Origin: Strongylocentrotus droebachiensis
Lineage: Eukaryota; Echinodermata; Echinoidea; Camarodonta; Strongylocentrotidae
Length of the DNA stretch: 64,000 nt
Direction of reading: 5' to 3'
Assembly (NCBI GenBank): GCA_035222895.1
Contig: JAVYIG010000864.1
Coordinates: 301,001 to 365,000 of the forward strand
The position numbers and the translations under genes are program-made. Below are positions 1 to 11,864 of this stretch, in pieces. The notes under the pieces are model-generated. The model was not told the DNA's origin and made no database searches. It was given only the letters and a program-made list of their open reading frames with translations. Numbering within the stretch: the first letter of the stretch is position 1; every line of letters starts with the position of its first letter.

Positions 1-38
1 AACCGTCCGCACGCGCGATTTTTGTATTACATAGCGTA

Positions 39-60
39 TATGGGCAAAAACATGCCCATA
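39..60. other. Perfect 8-bp inverted repeat (TATGGGCA arms)
   Basis: TATGGGCA (39-46) and TGCCCATA (53-60) pair around a 6-nt loop. The repeat is perfect in every C unit. In families A, B and H the right arm is TGCCTATA, so it is imperfect there. Confidence 0.8.
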
Positions 61-166
61 AAAAGTCCATTGATATGAATAAGGACTGCCAATTTGTTTT
101 CCATATTTAGATAGAGTATGAGTCGAAGGTATGATTTCATAGCTCATTTGGCCATTAAGTACATCT

Positions 167-224
167 TGACGTCATCATAATGGCCTTGGAAGTCAAAAAT
201 ACAAAAATGCATATTATGACGTCA
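167..224. promoter_or_regulatory. Pair of TGACGTCA octamers, 50 bp apart
   Basis: TGACGTCA at 167-174 and 217-224, with a third one at 839-846 in the next unit. All C units share this pattern, and families A, B and H carry the same octamer at several equivalent places. TGACGTCA is the palindromic CRE/ATF consensus. Whether any factor binds here is unknown, and the octamer may simply be part of the repeat module. Confidence 0.4.
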
Positions 225-630
225 TTATGTTTATGGACAATTTAGTGTATTTCTCTTAATATTCATCGATTCTCTTCTAGATTTTAATATGTTGTAGCCG
301 AGGCAATCGTCTTCGAGATCAGTCCACACCAATTTTCATTTAAATGATGTCATCATAGTCAAAAATTCAATTAAAGGCCACATGTCAGAATTTTCGTCAT
401 TTGCGTGTTATGTCTATGGAGGGTGAATTTTGTCCACACTATGAATCTACATCGCATCCATCTTTCAGCACTATCTCGCTCATTTGTGCTTTGTTTTCTC
501 CCAAATTTGGGTATGTTATAGCTGAGACCATGGGCTATAAAAAAGGGTGACTTTGTTTTTTAATCAGATGTTGGGATCATGTTAAAATTTTCGATCGAAA
601 GTTGAAATTGCAAATTTTGAAGGAATCATT

Positions 631-662
631 AGGTGATACGTAACGAAGTCAACGTATCACCT
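631..662. other. 5' terminal hairpin of the C/A families
   Basis: AGGTGATACGT (631-641) and ACGTATCACCT (652-662) form a perfect 11-bp stem with a 10-nt loop, starting 2 nt inside the element. In units whose loop reads TCTACG instead of TCAACG the stem is 12 bp. The right arm is the same sequence as the subterminal ATIR copy near the 3' end of complete elements, so the two could compete for pairing with the left arm. Confidence 0.9.
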
Positions 663-964
663 TTTGATTTCGTCAAGATTTTTCTTTATTATTATTCTTC
701 TTCTTCCTATTATTCTTCCTCGATTTTGTTCGCAGGATATCTCAAGACTGAATAAAGCCATTGTCATGAAACTTTCAATGATGATAGATCTTAATCTAAC
801 TTAGAACTGCGTGACTTTTCAAAGACTCAAAGTCATCGTGACGTCATCCAGACGCCATTTTGTGAAAATCAACTTATGATCATATCTTCATAACAGAAAG
901 CCATTTCTCATTCATATTTGTCATGATCAAGGTCAATATTTATCGGGTCAATTTCAGATCAATA

Positions 965-1016
965 AATGCGCGCAAAAATGCGCGTACGCGTAGGTGCGCG
1001 CGTTAATGCGCGCGTA
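965..1016. other. (CG)n-rich, alternating purine-pyrimidine island
   Basis: A dense run of CpG/GpC alternation (repeats of GCGCG, TACGCG and GCGCGCG) in an otherwise AT-rich unit. Equivalent islands occur in every A, B, C and H unit, usually as two blocks split by about 60-100 bp of AT-rich sequence. Such tracts can adopt Z-DNA or cruciform structure; that is inference here. Confidence 0.7.
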
Positions 1017-1118
1017 AAATTTAAAATTGCTCAAAATCGTCTTAAATTTTTTTTGCATACGTTTCAGGCCATTATAAGCATTTCATAAAAAATCGCGCAA
1101 AACACGCATTTTTGGACG

Positions 1119-1145
1119 TTTTCGTTCGTCACGGCCGAACGAAAA
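1119..1145. other. Perfect 10-bp hairpin specific to family C
   Basis: TTTTCGTTCG (1119-1128) and CGAACGAAAA (1136-1145) flank the 7-nt loop TCACGGC. It is present in all C units and in the nested copies near 41790, 53985 and 60780. Families A, B and H do not have it. Role unknown. Confidence 0.8.
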
Positions 1146-1887
1146 ATAATTTCTCCGCAAAAGCTTTTGACCGAATATTTCTCATAATTTTCCGAACAAT
1201 TTGATACCAAGTTTATCTCTTTATCACTATTAATAACGGAATGAGCGTCCGTTCAAGATAACCGTCCGCACGCGCGATTTTTGTATTACATAGCGTATAT
1301 GGGCAAAAACATGCCCATAAAAAGTCCATTGATATGAATAAGGACTGCCAATTTGTTTTCCATATTTAGATAGAGTATGAGTCGAAGGTATGATTTCATA
1401 GCTCATTTGGCCATTAAGTACATCTTGACGTCATCATAATGGCCTTGGAAGTCAAAAATACAAAAATGCATATTATGACGTCATTATGTTTATGGACAAT
1501 TTAGTGTATTTCTCTTAATATTCATCGATTCTCTTCTAGATTTTAATATGTTGTAGCCGAGGCAATCGTCTTCGAGATCAGTCCACACCAATTTTCATTT
1601 AAATGATGTCATCATAGTCAAAAATTCAATTAAAGGCCACATGTCAGAATTTTCGTCATTTGCGTGTTATGTCTATGGAGGGTGAATTTTGTCCACACTA
1701 TGAATCTACATCGCATCCATCTTTCAGCACTATCTCGCTCATTTGTGCTTTGTTTTCTCCCAAATTTGGGTATGTTATAGCTGAGACCATGGGCTATAAA
1801 AAAGGGTGACTTTGTTTTTTAATCAGATGTTGGGATCATGTTAAAATTTTCGATCGAAAGTTGAAATTGCAAATTTTGAAGGAATCA

Positions 1888-3146
1888 TTAGGTGATACGT
1901 AACGAAGTCAACGTATCACCTTTTGATTTCGTCAAGATTTTTCTTTATTATTATTCTTCTTCTTCCTATTATTCTTCCTCGATTTTGTTCGCAGGATATC
2001 TCAAGACTGAATAAAGCCATTGTCATGAAACTTTCAATGATGATAGATCTTAATCTAACTTAGAACTGCGTGACTTTTCAAAGACTCAAAGTCATCGTGA
2101 CGTCATCCAGACGCCATTTTGTGAAAATCAACTTATGATCATATCTTCATAACAGAAAGCCATTTCTCATTCATATTTGTCATGATCAAGGTCAATATTT
2201 ATCGGGTCAATTTCAGATCAATAAATGCGCGCAAAAATGCGCGTACGCGTAGGTGCGCGCGTTAATGCGCGCGTAAAATTTAAAATTGCTCAAAATCGTC
2301 TTAAATTTTTTTTGCATACGTTTCAGGCCATTATAAGCATTTCATAAAAAATCGCGCAAAACACGCATTTTTGGACCTTTTCGTTCGTCACGGCCGAACG
2401 AAAAATAATTTCTCCGCAAAAGCTTTTGACCGAATATTTCTCATAATTTTCCGAACAATTTGATACCAAGTTTATCTCTTTATCACTATTAATAACGGAA
2501 TGAGCGTCCGTTCAAGATAACCGTCCGCACGCGCGATTTTTGTATTACATAGCGTATATGGGCAAAAACATGCCCATAAAAAGTCCATTGATATGAATAA
2601 GGACTGCCAATTTGTTTTCCATATTTAGATAGAGTATGAGTCGAAGGTATGATTTCATAGCTCATTTGGCCATTAAGTACATCTTGACGTCATCATAATG
2701 GCCTTGGAAGTCAAAAATACAAAAATGCATATTATGACGTCATTATGTTTATGGACAATTTAGTGTATTTCTCTTAATATTCATCGATTCTCTTCTAGAT
2801 TTTAATATGTTGTAGCCGAGGCAATCGTCTTCGAGATCAGTCCACACCAATTTTCATTTAAATGATGTCATCATAGTCAAAAATTCAATTAAAGGCCACA
2901 TGTCAGAATTTTCGTCATTTGCGTGTTATGTCTATGGAGGGTGAATTTTGTCCACACTATGAATCTACATCGCATCCATCTTTCAGCACTATCTCGCTCA
3001 TTTGTGCTTTGTTTTCTCCCAAATTTGGGTATGTTATAGCTGAGACCATGGGCTATAAAAAAGGGTGACTTTGTTTTTTAATCAGATGTTGGGATCATGT
3101 TAAAATTTTCGATCGAAAGTTGAAATTGCAAATTTTGAAGGAATCA
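1888..3146 (+). mobile_element. Family C unit 2 (1259 bp)
   Basis: Same layout as unit 1. The diagnostic site is C instead of G. No H insertion. Confidence 0.9.
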
Positions 3147-5624
3147 TTAGGTGATACGTAACGAAGTCAACGTATCACCTTTTGATTTCGTCAAGATTTT
3201 TCTTTATCAGGTGGGCTGTATCTAATACAGACCACCTTATATTTTTGTTAAAATTGCCTTTATTTATTTATTTATTATTTATTATTTATTTATTTTTCTT
3301 AATTCTTGCCACTTTTTTGTTAGCACGATAACTTTGAAATGGTTCAATCAAATACTTTGATATTTGACACACATATGTATAGGCATATGGACAAGACACG
3401 GTAAGGTTTTCAACCTTGACCTTGACTGATGACGTCATCTAGGCGCCATTTTTTGAAATTTTCTGAAAATCATCTCATGATCATATCTTCATAACCAAAA
3501 GGTATTTTTCATTCATATTTATCATGATTAAGGTTAATATCAGTCCGGTGAATTTCAGGTCAAAAAACGCGCGCGTGCGCGTACGTCCGCGCGTCAGTGC
3601 GCGCGCAAAATTTTTAAATGCTCAAAATCGTCTCAAATTTATTTTGCATACGTTTCAGGTCATATTAAGCATTTTATAAAAAATCGCGCGTACGAGCATG
3701 CGCGCGCGTTTTCGCGCGTAACACCACTACAAAACATAGAATCGCCATTTTTTTTTCTTTCATGATATTTCTCATATTTTTTCAAGGAATTTGATACCAT
3801 GTTTATCTCTTTATGACCATTATTAACAAGATGAGCGTAAATTAAAGATAAATGCCTGTGCGCGCGAGCTCTTGTAATACATAACATACATGGGCAAAAA
3901 AATAACTATACACAATCCATTATAGCTCTTTGGGATGCACCTAGACCCCAATTCTGTTTTAATATTTGAAAAGAGTATATGTCAGAAATATGATTTCATG
4001 TCTCATTTGGCCATGAAGTGTATCGTGACATCATCTTAATGGCCTTGGAACTCAAATTACGAATTTGCATATTATGACGTCAGCATATTTATGGAAAATT
4101 GATTGTATCTCTGTATATATTGATTGATTTTCTTCAAAATTTCAATATGTTGTAGCTAAGATAATTCTCTACAAGTTCAATAAAAATCCTTTTTCATTTT
4201 GATGACGTCATCAGAGTGAAAATTTTGATTGAAGGCCTCATGTCAGAAATTTCATAATTTGCGTGTTATGACTATAGAAGGTGAATTTCGTTCATGTAAT
4301 GAATCTACATGATAGTGTTTTTTAAGAATTTTCAAGCAGTATCTCGCTTAATTTTGCTCTATTTTGTTTTCAAATTTAAGTTGACCAGCCCACCTATACT
4401 TGTTCCAAACAAGTATTATGTCTAGTTATTATTCTTCTTCTTCCTATTATTCTTCCTCGATTTTGTTCGCAGGATATCTCAAGACTGAATAAAGCCATTG
4501 TCATGAAACTTTCAATGATGATAGATCTTAATCTAACTTAGAACTGCGTGACTTTTCAAAGACTCAAAGTCATCGTGACGTCATCCAGACGCCATTTTGT
4601 GAAAATCAACTTATGATCATATCTTCATAACAGAAAGCCATTTCTCATTCATATTTGTCATGATCAAGGTCAATATTTATCGGGTCAATTTCAGATCAAT
4701 AAATGCGCGCAAAAATGCGCGTACGCGTAGGTGCGCGCGTTAATGCGCGCGTAAAATTTAAAATTGCTCAAAATCGTCTTAAATTTTTTTTGCATACGTT
4801 TCAGGCCATTATAAGCATTTCATAAAAAATCGCGCAAAACACGCATTTTTGGACCTTTTCGTTCGTCACGGCCGAACGAAAAATAATTTCTCCGCAAAAG
4901 CTTTTGACCGAATATTTCTCATAATTTTCCGAACAATTTGATACCAAGTTTATCTCTTTATCACTATTAATAACGGAATGAGCGTCCGTTCAAGATAACC
5001 GTCCGCACGCGCGATTTTTGTATTACATAGCGTATATGGGCAAAAACATGCCCATAAAAAGTCCATTGATATGAATAAGGACTGCCAATTTGTTTTCCAT
5101 ATTTAGATAGAGTATGAGTCGAAGGTATGATTTCATAGCTCATTTGGCCATTAAGTACATCTTGACGTCATCATAATGGCCTTGGAAGTCAAAAATACAA
5201 AAATGCATATTATGACGTCATTATGTTTATGGACAATTTAGTGTATTTCTCTTAATATTCATCGATTCTCTTCTAGATTTTAATATGTTGTAGCCGAGGC
5301 AATCGTCTTCGAGATCAGTCCACACCAATTTTCATTTAAATGATGTCATCATAGTCAAAAATTCAATTAAAGGCCACATGTCAGAATTTTCGTCATTTGC
5401 GTGTTATGTCTATGGAGGGTGAATTTTGTCCACACTATGAATCTACATCGCATCCATCTTTCAGCACTATCTCGCTCATTTGTGCTTTGTTTTCTCCCAA
5501 ATTTGGGTATGTTATAGCTGAGACCATGGGCTATAAAAAAGGGTGACTTTGTTTTTTAATCAGATGTTGGGATCATGTTAAAATTTTCGATCGAAAGTTG
5601 AAATTGCAAATTTTGAAGGAATCA
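3147..5624 (+). mobile_element. Family C unit 3, carrying the divergent H copy
   Basis: C unit (diagnostic site C) split 60 bp from its start by a 1219-bp family H element (3207-4425). Apart from the insertion the C sequence equals its neighbours. Confidence 0.9.
3207..4425 (+). mobile_element. Non-autonomous Helitron, family H, divergent copy H1 (1219 bp)
   Basis: Starts TCAGGTGGGCTG and ends in CTAG. It sits between A and T of TTTCTTTA|TTATTATTC; uninterrupted C units show the exact empty site, with no target-site duplication. 5' hairpin: AGGTGG and CTGTAT (3209-3221) pair with ATACAG and CCACCT (3225-3237) around one mismatch. 3' end: CAGCCCACCT (4386-4395) is the inverted copy of the 5' terminus. 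It is followed by a perfect 9-bp hairpin, ATACTTGTT (4396-4404) with AACAAGTAT (4408-4416), then CTAG at 4422-4425. These are Helitron/Helentron hallmarks. There is no Rep/helicase ORF. Internally it resembles the C/A families: (CG)n islands, TGACGTCA and GCGTGTTATG modules. By eye it differs by roughly a tenth from the other four H copies at the same site. Confidence 0.9.
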
Positions 5625-6883
5625 TTAGGTGATACGTAACGAAGTCAACGTATCACCTTTTGATTTCGTCAAGATTTTTCTTTATTATTATTCTTCTTCT
5701 TCCTATTATTCTTCCTCGATTTTGTTCGCAGGATATCTCAAGACTGAATAAAGCCATTGTCATGAAACTTTCAATGATGATAGATCTTAATCTAACTTAG
5801 AACTGCGTGACTTTTCAAAGACTCAAAGTCATCGTGACGTCATCCAGACGCCATTTTGTGAAAATCAACTTATGATCATATCTTCATAACAGAAAGCCAT
5901 TTCTCATTCATATTTGTCATGATCAAGGTCAATATTTATCGGGTCAATTTCAGATCAATAAATGCGCGCAAAAATGCGCGTACGCGTAGGTGCGCGCGTT
6001 AATGCGCGCGTAAAATTTAAAATTGCTCAAAATCGTCTTAAATTTTTTTTGCATACGTTTCAGGCCATTATAAGCATTTCATAAAAAATCGCGCAAAACA
6101 CGCATTTTTGGACGTTTTCGTTCGTCACGGCCGAACGAAAAATAATTTCTCCGCAAAAGCTTTTGACCGAATATTTCTCATAATTTTCCGAACAATTTGA
6201 TACCAAGTTTATCTCTTTATCACTATTAATAACGGAATGAGCGTCCGTTCAAGATAACCGTCCGCACGCGCGATTTTTGTATTACATAGCGTATATGGGC
6301 AAAAACATGCCCATAAAAAGTCCATTGATATGAATAAGGACTGCCAATTTGTTTTCCATATTTAGATAGAGTATGAGTCGAAGGTATGATTTCATAGCTC
6401 ATTTGGCCATTAAGTACATCTTGACGTCATCATAATGGCCTTGGAAGTCAAAAATACAAAAATGCATATTATGACGTCATTATGTTTATGGACAATTTAG
6501 TGTATTTCTCTTAATATTCATCGATTCTCTTCTAGATTTTAATATGTTGTAGCCGAGGCAATCGTCTTCGAGATCAGTCCTCACCAATTTTCATTTAAAT
6601 GATGTCATCATAGTCAAAAATTCAATTAAAGGCCACATGTCAGAATTTTCGTCATTTGCGTGTTATGTCTATGGAGGGTGAATTTTGTCCACACTATGAA
6701 TCTACATCGCATCCATCTTTCAGCACTATCTCGCTCATTTGTGCTTTGTTTTCTCCCAAATTTGGGTATGTTATAGCTGAGACCATGGGCTATAAAAAAG
6801 GGTGACTTTGTTTTTTAATCAGATGTTGGGATCATGTTAAAATTTTCGATCGAAAGTTGAAATTGCAAATTTTGAAGGAATCA
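5625..6883 (+). mobile_element. Family C unit 4 (1259 bp)
   Basis: Diagnostic site G. It carries a private A to T change near 6581 (CAGTCCTCACC where the other units read CAGTCCACACC). Confidence 0.9.
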
Positions 6884-8142
6884 TTAGGTGATACGTAACG
6901 AAGTCAACGTATCACCTTTTGATTTCGTCAAGATTTTTCTTTATTATTATTCTTCTTCTTCCTATTATTCTTCCTCGATTTTGTTCGCAGGATATCTCAA
7001 GACTGAATAAAGCCATTGTCATGAAACTTTCAATGATGATAGATCTTAATCTAACTTAGAACTGCGTGACTTTTCAAAGACTCAAAGTCATCGTGACGTC
7101 ATCCAGACGCCATTTTGTGAAAATCAACTTATGATCATATCTTCATAACAGAAAGCCATTTCTCATTCATATTTGTCATGATCAAGGTCAATATTTATCG
7201 GGTCAATTTCAGATCAATAAATGCGCGCAAAAATGCGCGTACGCGTAGGTGCGCGCGTTAATGCGCGCGTAAAATTTAAAATTGCTCAAAATCGTCTTAA
7301 ATTTTTTTTGCATACGTTTCAGGCCATTATAAGCATTTCATAAAAAATCGCGCAAAACACGCATTTTTGGACGTTTTCGTTCGTCACGGCCGAACGAAAA
7401 ATAATTTCTCCGCAAAAGCTTTTGACCGAATATTTCTCATAATTTTCCGAACAATTTGATACCAAGTTTATCTCTTTATCACTATTAATAACGGAATGAG
7501 CGTCCGTTCAAGATAACCGTCCGCACGCGCGATTTTTGTATTACATAGCGTATATGGGCAAAAACATGCCCATAAAAAGTCCATTGATATGAATAAGGAC
7601 TGCCAATTTGTTTTCCATATTTAGATAGAGTATGAGTCGAAGGTATGATTTCATAGCTCATTTGGCCATTAAGTACATCTTGACGTCATCATAATGGCCT
7701 TGGAAGTCAAAAATACAAAAATGCATATTATGACGTCATTATGTTTATGGACAATTTAGTGTATTTCTCTTAATATTCATCGATTCTCTTCTAGATTTTA
7801 ATATGTTGTAGCCGAGGCAATCGTCTTCGAGATCAGTCCACACCAATTTTCATTTAAATGATGTCATCATAGTCAAAAATTCAATTAAAGGCCACATGTC
7901 AGAATTTTCGTCATTTGCGTGTTATGTCTATGGAGGGTGAATTTTGTCCACACTATGAATCTACATCGCATCCATCTTTCAGCACTATCTCGCTCATTTG
8001 TGCTTTGTTTTCTCCCAAATTTGGGTATGTTATAGCTGAGACCATGGGCTATAAAAAAGGGTGACTTTGTTTTTTAATCAGATGTTGGGATCATGTTAAA
8101 ATTTTCGATCGAAAGTTGAAATTGCAAATTTTGAAGGAATCA
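6884..8142 (+). mobile_element. Family C unit 5 (1259 bp)
   Basis: Diagnostic site G. No H insertion. Confidence 0.9.
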
Positions 8143-10603
8143 TTAGGTGATACGTAACGAAGTCAACGTATCACCTTTTGATTTCGTCAAGATTTTTCTT
8201 TATCAGGTGGGCTGTATCTAATACAGACCACCTTATAATTTTGTTAAAATTGCCTTTATTATTTATTATTTATTTATTTATTTTTCTTAATTCTTACCAC
8301 TTTTTTGTTAGCAAGATAACTTGAAAATGGATCAATCAAATAACTTGAAATTTGGCACACATATGTATAGGCATATAGAAAAATCAAAATAACGTTTTCA
8401 ACCTTGACCTTGACTGATGACGTCATGTAGGCGCCATTTTGTGAAAATTAACTTATGATCATATCTTCATAACGGAAAGTCATTTCTCATTCATATTTAT
8501 CATGATCAAGGTCATTATCCGTCCGGTCAATTTTTTGTCAAAAAACGCGCGCGCATGCGTACGTCCGCGCGTTAGCGCGCGCGCAAATTTTTTAAATGCT
8601 CAAAATCGTCTCAAATTTATTTTGCATACGTTTCAGGTCATTTTAAGCATTTTATAAAAAATCGCGCGTACGAGCATGCGCGCGCGTTTTCGCGCGTAAC
8701 ACCATTACAAAACATAGCATCGCCATTTTTTTTTCTTTCATGATATTTCTCATATTTTTTCAAGGAATTTGATACCATGTTTATCTCTTTATGACCATTA
8801 TTAACAAGATGAGCGTAAATTCAAGATAAATGTCAGTGCGCGCGAGCTCTTTTAATACATAGCATATATGGGCAAAAACATGCCTATACAAAATCCGTTA
8901 TAGCTCTTTGGAATGCACCGGGATCCTCAATTTTTTTTCATATTAAGATAGAGTATGAGTCGGAAATATGATTCCATGTCTCATTTGGCCATTAAATGTA
9001 TCGTGACATCATCACAATGGCCTTGGAACTCAAAATACGAATTTGCATATTATGACGTCAGCATATTTATGTAAAATTGATTGTATCTCTGTAAATATTG
9101 ATCAATTTTCTTCAAAATTTCGATATGTTGTAGCTAAGACAATTCTCTACAAGCGCAGTAATAACCATTTTTCATTTTGATGACGTCATCATAGTGAAAA
9201 TTTTGATTAAAGGCCTCATGTCAAAAACTTCATAATTTGCGTGTTATGCCTATAGAAGGTGAATTTAGTTCACGTTATGAATCTACATGATATTGTCTTT
9301 TAAAAATTTGTAAGCAGTATGTCGCTTATTTTTGCTCTATTTTGTCTCAAATGTTAGTTGACCAGCCCACCTATACTTGTTCCAAACAAGTATTATATGT
9401 CTAGTTATTATTCTTCTTCTTCCTATTATTCTTCCTCGATTTTGTTCGCAGGATATCTCAAGACTGAATAAAGCCATTGTCATGAAACTTTCAATGATGA
9501 TAGATCTTAATCTAACTTAGAACTGCGTGACTTTTCAAAGACTCAAAGTCATCGTGACGTCATCCAGACGCCATTTTGTGAAAATCAACTTATGATCATA
9601 TCTTCATAACAGAAAGCCATTTCTCATTCATATTTGTCATGATCAAGGTCAATATTTATCGGGTCAATTTCAGATCAATAAATGCGCGCAAAAATGCGCG
9701 TACGCGTAGGTGCGCGCGTTAATGCGCGCGTAAAATTTAAAATTGCTCAAAATCGTCTTAAATTTTTTTTGCATACGTTTCAGGCCATTATAAGCATTTC
9801 ATAAAAAATCGCGCAAAACACGCATTTTTGGACCTTTTCGTTCGTCACGGCCGAACGAAAAATAATTTCTCCGCAAAAGCTTTTGACCGAATATTTCTCA
9901 TAATTTTCCGAACAATTTGATACCAAGTTTATCTCTTTATCACTATTAATAACGGAATGAGCGTCCGTTCAAGATAACCGTCCGCACGCGCGATTTTTGT
10001 ATTACATAGCGTATATGGGCAAAAACATGCCCATAAAAAGTCCATTGATATGAATAAGGACTGCCAATTTGTTTTCCATATTTAGATAGAGTATGAGTCG
10101 AAGGTATGATTTCATAGCTCATTTGGCCATTAAGTACATCTTGACGTCATCATAATGGCCTTGGAAGTCAAAAATACAAAAATGCATATTATGACGTCAT
10201 TATGTTTATGGACAATTTAGTGTATTTCTCTTAATATTCATCGATTCTCTTCTAGATTTTAATATGTTGTAGCCGAGGCAATCGTCTTCGAGATCAGTCC
10301 ACACCAATTTTCATTTAAATGATGTCATCATAGTCAAAAATTCAATTAAAGGCCACATGTCAGAATTTTCGTCATTTGCGTGTTATGTCTATGGAGGGTG
10401 AATTTTGTCCACACTATGAATCTACATCGCATCCATCTTTCAGCACTATCTCGCTCATTTGTGCTTTGTTTTCTCCCAAATTTGGGTATGTTATAGCTGA
10501 GACCATGGGCTATAAAAAAGGGTGACTTTGTTTTTTAATCAGATGTTGGGATCATGTTAAAATTTTCGATCGAAAGTTGAAATTGCAAATTTTGAAGGAA
10601 TCA
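8143..10603 (+). mobile_element. Family C unit 6 with H insertion
   Basis: C unit (diagnostic site C) with a 1202-bp H element at 8203-9404, 60 bp from the unit start. Confidence 0.9.
8203..9404 (+). mobile_element. Non-autonomous Helitron, family H copy H2 (1202 bp)
   Basis: Same termini, ATIR and 3' hairpin as H1, at the same A|T position. The sequence between hairpin and CTAG is two bases longer than in H1. H2, H3, H4 and H5 appear identical to one another, while H1 differs throughout. Confidence 0.9.
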
Positions 10604-11864
10604 TTAGGTGATACGTAACGAAGTCAACGTATCACCTTTTGATTTCGTCAAGATTTTTTTCTTTATTATTATTCTTCTTCTTCCTATTATTCTTCCTCGA
10701 TTTTGTTCGCAGGATATCTCAAGACTGAATAAAGCCATTGTCATGAAACTTTCAATGATGATAGATCTTAATCTAACTTAGAACTGCGTGACTTTTCAAA
10801 GACTCAAAGTCATCGTGACGTCATCCAGACGCCATTTTGTGAAAATCAACTTATGATCATATCTTCATAACAGAAAGCCATTTCTCATTCATATTTGTCA
10901 TGATCAAGGTCAATATTTATCGGGTCAATTTCAGATCAATAAATGCGCGCAAAAATGCGCGTACGCGTAGGTGCGCGCGTTAATGCGCGCGTAAAATTTA
11001 AAATTGCTCAAAATCGTCTTAAATTTTTTTTGCATACGTTTCAGGCCATTATAAGCATTTCATAAAAAATCGCGCAAAACACGCATTTTTGGACGTTTTC
11101 GTTCGTCACGGCCGAACGAAAAATAATTTCTCCGCAAAAGCTTTTGACCGAATATTTCTCATAATTTTCCGAACAATTTGATACCAAGTTTATCTCTTTA
11201 TCACTATTAATAACGGAATGAGCGTCCGTTCAAGATAACCGTCCGCACGCGCGATTTTTGTATTACATAGCGTATATGGGCAAAAACATGCCCATAAAAA
11301 GTCCATTGATATGAATAAGGACTGCCAATTTGTTTTCCATATTTAGATAGAGTATGAGTCGAAGGTATGATTTCATAGCTCATTTGGCCATTAAGTACAT
11401 CTTGACGTCATCATAATGGCCTTGGAAGTCAAAAATACAAAAATGCATATTATGACGTCATTATGTTTATGGACAATTTAGTGTATTTCTCTTAATATTC
11501 ATCGATTCTCTTCTAGATTTTAATATGTTGTAGCCGAGGCAATCGTCTTCGAGATCAGTCCACACCAATTTTCATTTAAATGATGTCATCATAGTCAAAA
11601 ATTCAATTAAAGGCCACATGTCAGAATTTTCGTCATTTGCGTGTTATGTCTATGGAGGGTGAATTTTGTCCACACTATGAATCTACATCGCATCCATCTT
11701 TCAGCACTATCTCGCTCATTTGTGCTTTGTTTTCTCCCAAATTTGGGTATGTTATAGCTGAGACCATGGGCTATAAAAAAGGGTGACTTTGTTTTTTAAT
11801 CAGATGTTGGGATCATGTTAAAATTTTCGATCGAAAGTTGAAATTGCAAATTTTGAAGGAATCA
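10604..11864 (+). mobile_element. Family C unit 7 (1261 bp)
   Basis: Diagnostic site G. Two extra T in the run just before the H insertion site account for the 1261-bp length. No H insertion. Confidence 0.9.

Larger units (their letters stand above)
1..628 (+). mobile_element. Family C unit, 3' part (cut by window edge)
   Basis: Last 628 bp of a C unit. It matches positions 1260-1887 with no difference seen and ends in GGAATCA directly before the next unit start. The array therefore continues to the left of the window. Confidence 0.95.
629..1887 (+). mobile_element. Family C unit 1 (1259 bp)
   Basis: Non-autonomous Helentron-like unit. It starts TTAGGTGATACG and ends GGAATCA against the next start. 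It has a 5' hairpin but no 3' ATIR, 3' hairpin or CTAG, so it is a 3'-truncated element. Order of parts: 5' hairpin (631-662), T/A-rich tract with TTATTATTATTC, TGACGTCA (839-846), (CG)n-like islands (about 965-1016 and 1092-1108), CGTTCG hairpin (1119-1145), TATGGGCA hairpin, then two degenerate body modules. The diagnostic site at 1118 is G. This unit also preserves the empty H insertion site (TTTCTTTA|TTATTATTC). Confidence 0.9.

Noticed and set aside
3207-4425. Family H as a MITE or TIR transposon
   Set aside because: No target-site duplication. The inverted repeats are asymmetric, with a 3' hairpin and CTAG, and insertion lies between A and T, all of which fit Helitron-type elements.
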